Below are positions 6,122 through 7,543 of a stretch of DNA of 7,543 nt, piece after piece. Positions within the stretch are counted from its first letter, which is position 1; every line of letters begins with the position of its first letter. The notes under the pieces are model-generated. The model did no database searches, had not been told where the DNA came from, and saw nothing but the letters and a program-made list of their open reading frames with translations. Source of the stretch: an uncultured Prevotellaceae bacterium (GTDB lineage Bacteria > Bacteroidota > Bacteroidia > Bacteroidales > Bacteroidaceae); the NCBI GenBank assembly GCA_945827465.1, contig CALZOH010000162.1, forward strand, positions 1 through 7,543, read 5' to 3'. The position numbers and the translations under genes were made by a program.

Positions 6122-6123
6122 TG
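6116..6123 (+). promoter_or_regulatory. Candidate -7 element for the guaD-like operon
   Basis: TAACTTTG is an exact TAnnTTTG match located 25 bp ahead of the ATG at 6149, implying a leader of about 20 nt. The nearest TTTG upstream ends at 6090, at 25 bp rather than 19 bp spacing, so the -33 element is weak or absent. Confidence 0.5.
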
Positions 6124-6148
6124 CGTAGTTCTTAATAATTTCATCACT

Positions 6149-6616
6149 ATGACTCCTGAAGATTGGATGAGAGAAGCCATACGCCTCTCGATTGAAAACG
6201 TTAAACAAGGCGGCGGACCTTTTGGTGCCGTCATCGTAAAGGACAATCAACTGGTGGCAACCGGTGCTAACCGCGTAGTTCCTCACAACGACCCCACGGC
6301 ACATGCCGAGATATGCGCCATCAGAAATGCTTGTGAGAAGTTGGGTACTTTCGACCTGAGCGGATGCGAAATCTATTCCTCGTGCGAACCCTGCCCCATG
6401 TGTTTGTCGGCCATCTACTGGGCCCACATAGACAAACTCTACTTTGCCAATACCAAGGACGATGCCAAAGACATCGATTTTGACGATTCCATGATCTACG
6501 AAGAACTGGCGCGACCGCAAGCTGAGCGAAAACTTCCGGTGGTCACGCTCTTGAGAGACGAAGCCTTGGTGGCATTTAAGAATTGGCAAGAAAAAACAGA
6601 CAAAACTCCTTATTAA
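6149..6616 (+). CDS. guaD: Guanine deaminase (GuaD-like, cytidine deaminase fold)
   Basis: This 155-aa zinc enzyme of the cytidine/deoxycytidylate deaminase superfamily probably converts guanine to xanthine and ammonia in cytosolic purine salvage. The zinc site is plain: H52-A-E54 (ligand and proton shuttle) and P81-C82-P-M-C85. G-G-P-F-G-A-V-I-V (22-30) and N-D-P-T-A-H-A-E (47-54) match Bacillus subtilis GuaD, as do the C-terminal F-D-D-S-x-I-Y segment (111-117), P123-x-x-E-R, and the final Tyr155. In GuaD the swapped C-terminus closes the partner active site and the last Tyr contacts substrate (family knowledge). Length is nearly the same as B. subtilis GuaD (156). A tRNA adenosine deaminase (TadA) is less likely because the long GuaD-type tail is present. 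The leader is AT-rich with no clear Shine-Dalgarno site. The metallophosphoesterase gene follows after 11 nt, so the two are probably cotranscribed. Confidence 0.82.
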   Translation: MTPEDWMREAIRLSIENVKQGGGPFGAVIVKDNQLVATGANRVVPHNDPTAHAEICAIRNACEKLGTFDLSGCEIYSSCEPCPMCLSAIYWAHIDKLYFANTKDDAKDIDFDDSMIYEELARPQAERKLPVVTLLRDEALVAFKNWQEKTDKTPY

Positions 6617-6627
6617 TATTTCACATC

Positions 6628-7543
6628 ATGTATCTGAAGAAATTCTTTATAACCTTGATAGGAGGGCTGCTTATCTCCATCGGATGCGCCGCTCAAAGTT
6701 CATTGAAGTTCCACGACAATGGAAAATTCAAGATTTTGCAACTCACAGACGTGCACTACATCCACAACAACCCGAAGGCCACGCTGGCCTTGGAGAACAT
6801 CGACGCCGTTTTAAAGGCTGAAAAGCCCGATTTGGTAGTGCTGACCGGTGATGTCATCTTCGGTAAACCGGCACTTGAAAGTATGAAGACCGTTCTCGAC
6901 CGCATTGAACGCTTCAAAGTGCCCTTCGCCCTGACTTTCGGTAATCATGACGACGAAAACGGCATGAGCCGCAAGGAACTTTATGACCTCGTTTCCACGT
7001 ATCCCCATCATATCGGCAAAGCCGTAGAAGGTATTACGGGGCAAGCAAACTATCTATTGCCCATTCTCAGTGCCGACGGCAAGAAAACGGCCGAGGTGCT
7101 CTACGTTTTCGACTCCAATACCTATTCGCGCATTGAAGGCGTGAAGGGCTACGACTACATTCACTTCGACCAGATTGACTGGTATCGCAAAGAGAGCAGC
7201 CGCTTGACCAACGAGAATGGAGGCAAGCCCCTTCCCGCACTGGCCTTTTTCCACATTCCGCTGCCTGAATACGCCATTGCAGCCTCTGATGAAAGCTGCG
7301 ATTTGATTGGTACACGCAAAGAGAAATGTTGTTCGCCGGTACTGAATTCCGGTCTCTTCGCCTGCATGAAAGAAATGGGCGACGTGAAAGGTATTTTTGT
7401 GGGACATGACCACGATGACGACTACGCGGTGCTTTACCAAGGCATTTTATTGGCTTATGGACGTTACTCAGGAGGTCATACCGTCTACTTCAACCTTGAT
7501 ATCAACGGCGCACGCGTGATTGAACTGACCGAAGGCGAATCCA
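6628..7543 (+). CDS. Secreted calcineurin-like metallophosphoesterase, partial (3' end beyond the window)
   Basis: The reading frame is open from ATG 6628 to the window end (305 complete codons, no stop), so the C-terminus is missing. Residues 1-22 form a signal peptide (K4-K5, hydrophobic core 6-19, C-A-A before Gln23), predicting a periplasmic or exported enzyme. The dinuclear metal motifs appear in order: D41 and H43 in Q-L-T-D-V-H-Y, G74-D75-V, G105-N-H-D108, H209 in F-F-H-I-P-L-P-E-Y, and G259-H-D-H262-D-D-D-Y. The set is complete. F-H-I-P-L-P-E-Y and GHDH followed by an acidic stretch recall the Dcr2-like or purple acid phosphatase-like branch of the superfamily. It hydrolyses some phosphomonoester or phosphodiester; the substrate cannot be read from sequence. 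It sits 11 nt after the guanine deaminase gene, so a link to nucleotide or phosphate scavenging is possible but inferred. No strong ribosome binding site is seen. Confidence 0.88.
   Translation, partial: MYLKKFFITLIGGLLISIGCAAQSSLKFHDNGKFKILQLTDVHYIHNNPKATLALENIDAVLKAEKPDLVVLTGDVIFGKPALESMKTVLDRIERFKVPFALTFGNHDDENGMSRKELYDLVSTYPHHIGKAVEGITGQANYLLPILSADGKKTAEVLYVFDSNTYSRIEGVKGYDYIHFDQIDWYRKESSRLTNENGGKPLPALAFFHIPLPEYAIAASDESCDLIGTRKEKCCSPVLNSGLFACMKEMGDVKGIFVGHDHDDDYAVLYQGILLAYGRYSGGHTVYFNLDINGARVIELTEGES

Noticed and set aside
6101..6589. Minus-strand 162-aa ORF opposite the deaminase
   Set aside because: It lies wholly against the guaD-like gene, which has complete catalytic motifs, so it is a shadow.
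6734..7440. Minus-strand ORFs opposite the metallophosphoesterase
   Set aside because: The plus-strand frame carries every metal-binding motif in order and stays open to the window end, so the opposite ORFs are shadows.

Overview
The window looks like a chromosomal segment of a Bacteroidales bacterium, most likely Prevotellaceae. Three things point there: a cydAB operon led by a DUF4492-type small membrane protein, a secreted GH92 alpha-mannosidase, and promoters of the Bacteroidota form (TTTG-N19-TAnnTTTG) with few strong Shine-Dalgarno sites. The genus is an inference from protein style only.

Layout. Positions 1-453 hold no convincing gene. This stretch carries two 119-bp copies (26-144 and 216-334) of one inverted-repeat element. 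Each end is a GTAG tetranucleotide followed by a short perfect hairpin, which is the architecture of a REPIN (a pair of inverted REP sequences mobilised in trans by a RAYT/TnpA-REP Y1 transposase). I see nothing in the 71-bp spacer 145-215. The stretch 335-453 holds only a promoter -7 match and a 13-codon micro-ORF of doubtful meaning. Next comes a very acidic 62-aa ORF (454-642, +) with a weak HicB-like pattern and a perfect 12-bp stem-loop inside it.

Positions 661-3664 on the minus strand form a compact operon, in transcription order DUF4492 protein, cydA, cydB, with 25-nt gaps and a recognisable promoter at 3634-3664. It encodes a cytochrome bd quinol oxidase, which in an anaerobe or nanaerobe would consume oxygen and feed the respiratory chain. 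Upstream of it on the same strand lies a GH92 mannosidase gene (3770-6067), separated by a region with a long stem-loop that pairs better as minus-strand RNA.

At 6068-6148 a short divergent intergenic region carries two back-to-back -7-like elements built on one inverted repeat. Rightwards it drives a GuaD-type guanine deaminase (6149-6616). Eleven bases later begins a secreted calcineurin-like metallophosphoesterase (6628 onward), which is cut off by the window end.

The housekeeping content (respiration, glycan trimming, purine salvage, phosphoester hydrolysis) is conventional. The least explained material is at the left end: the paired REPIN-like elements and the acidic ORF with its internal hairpin.
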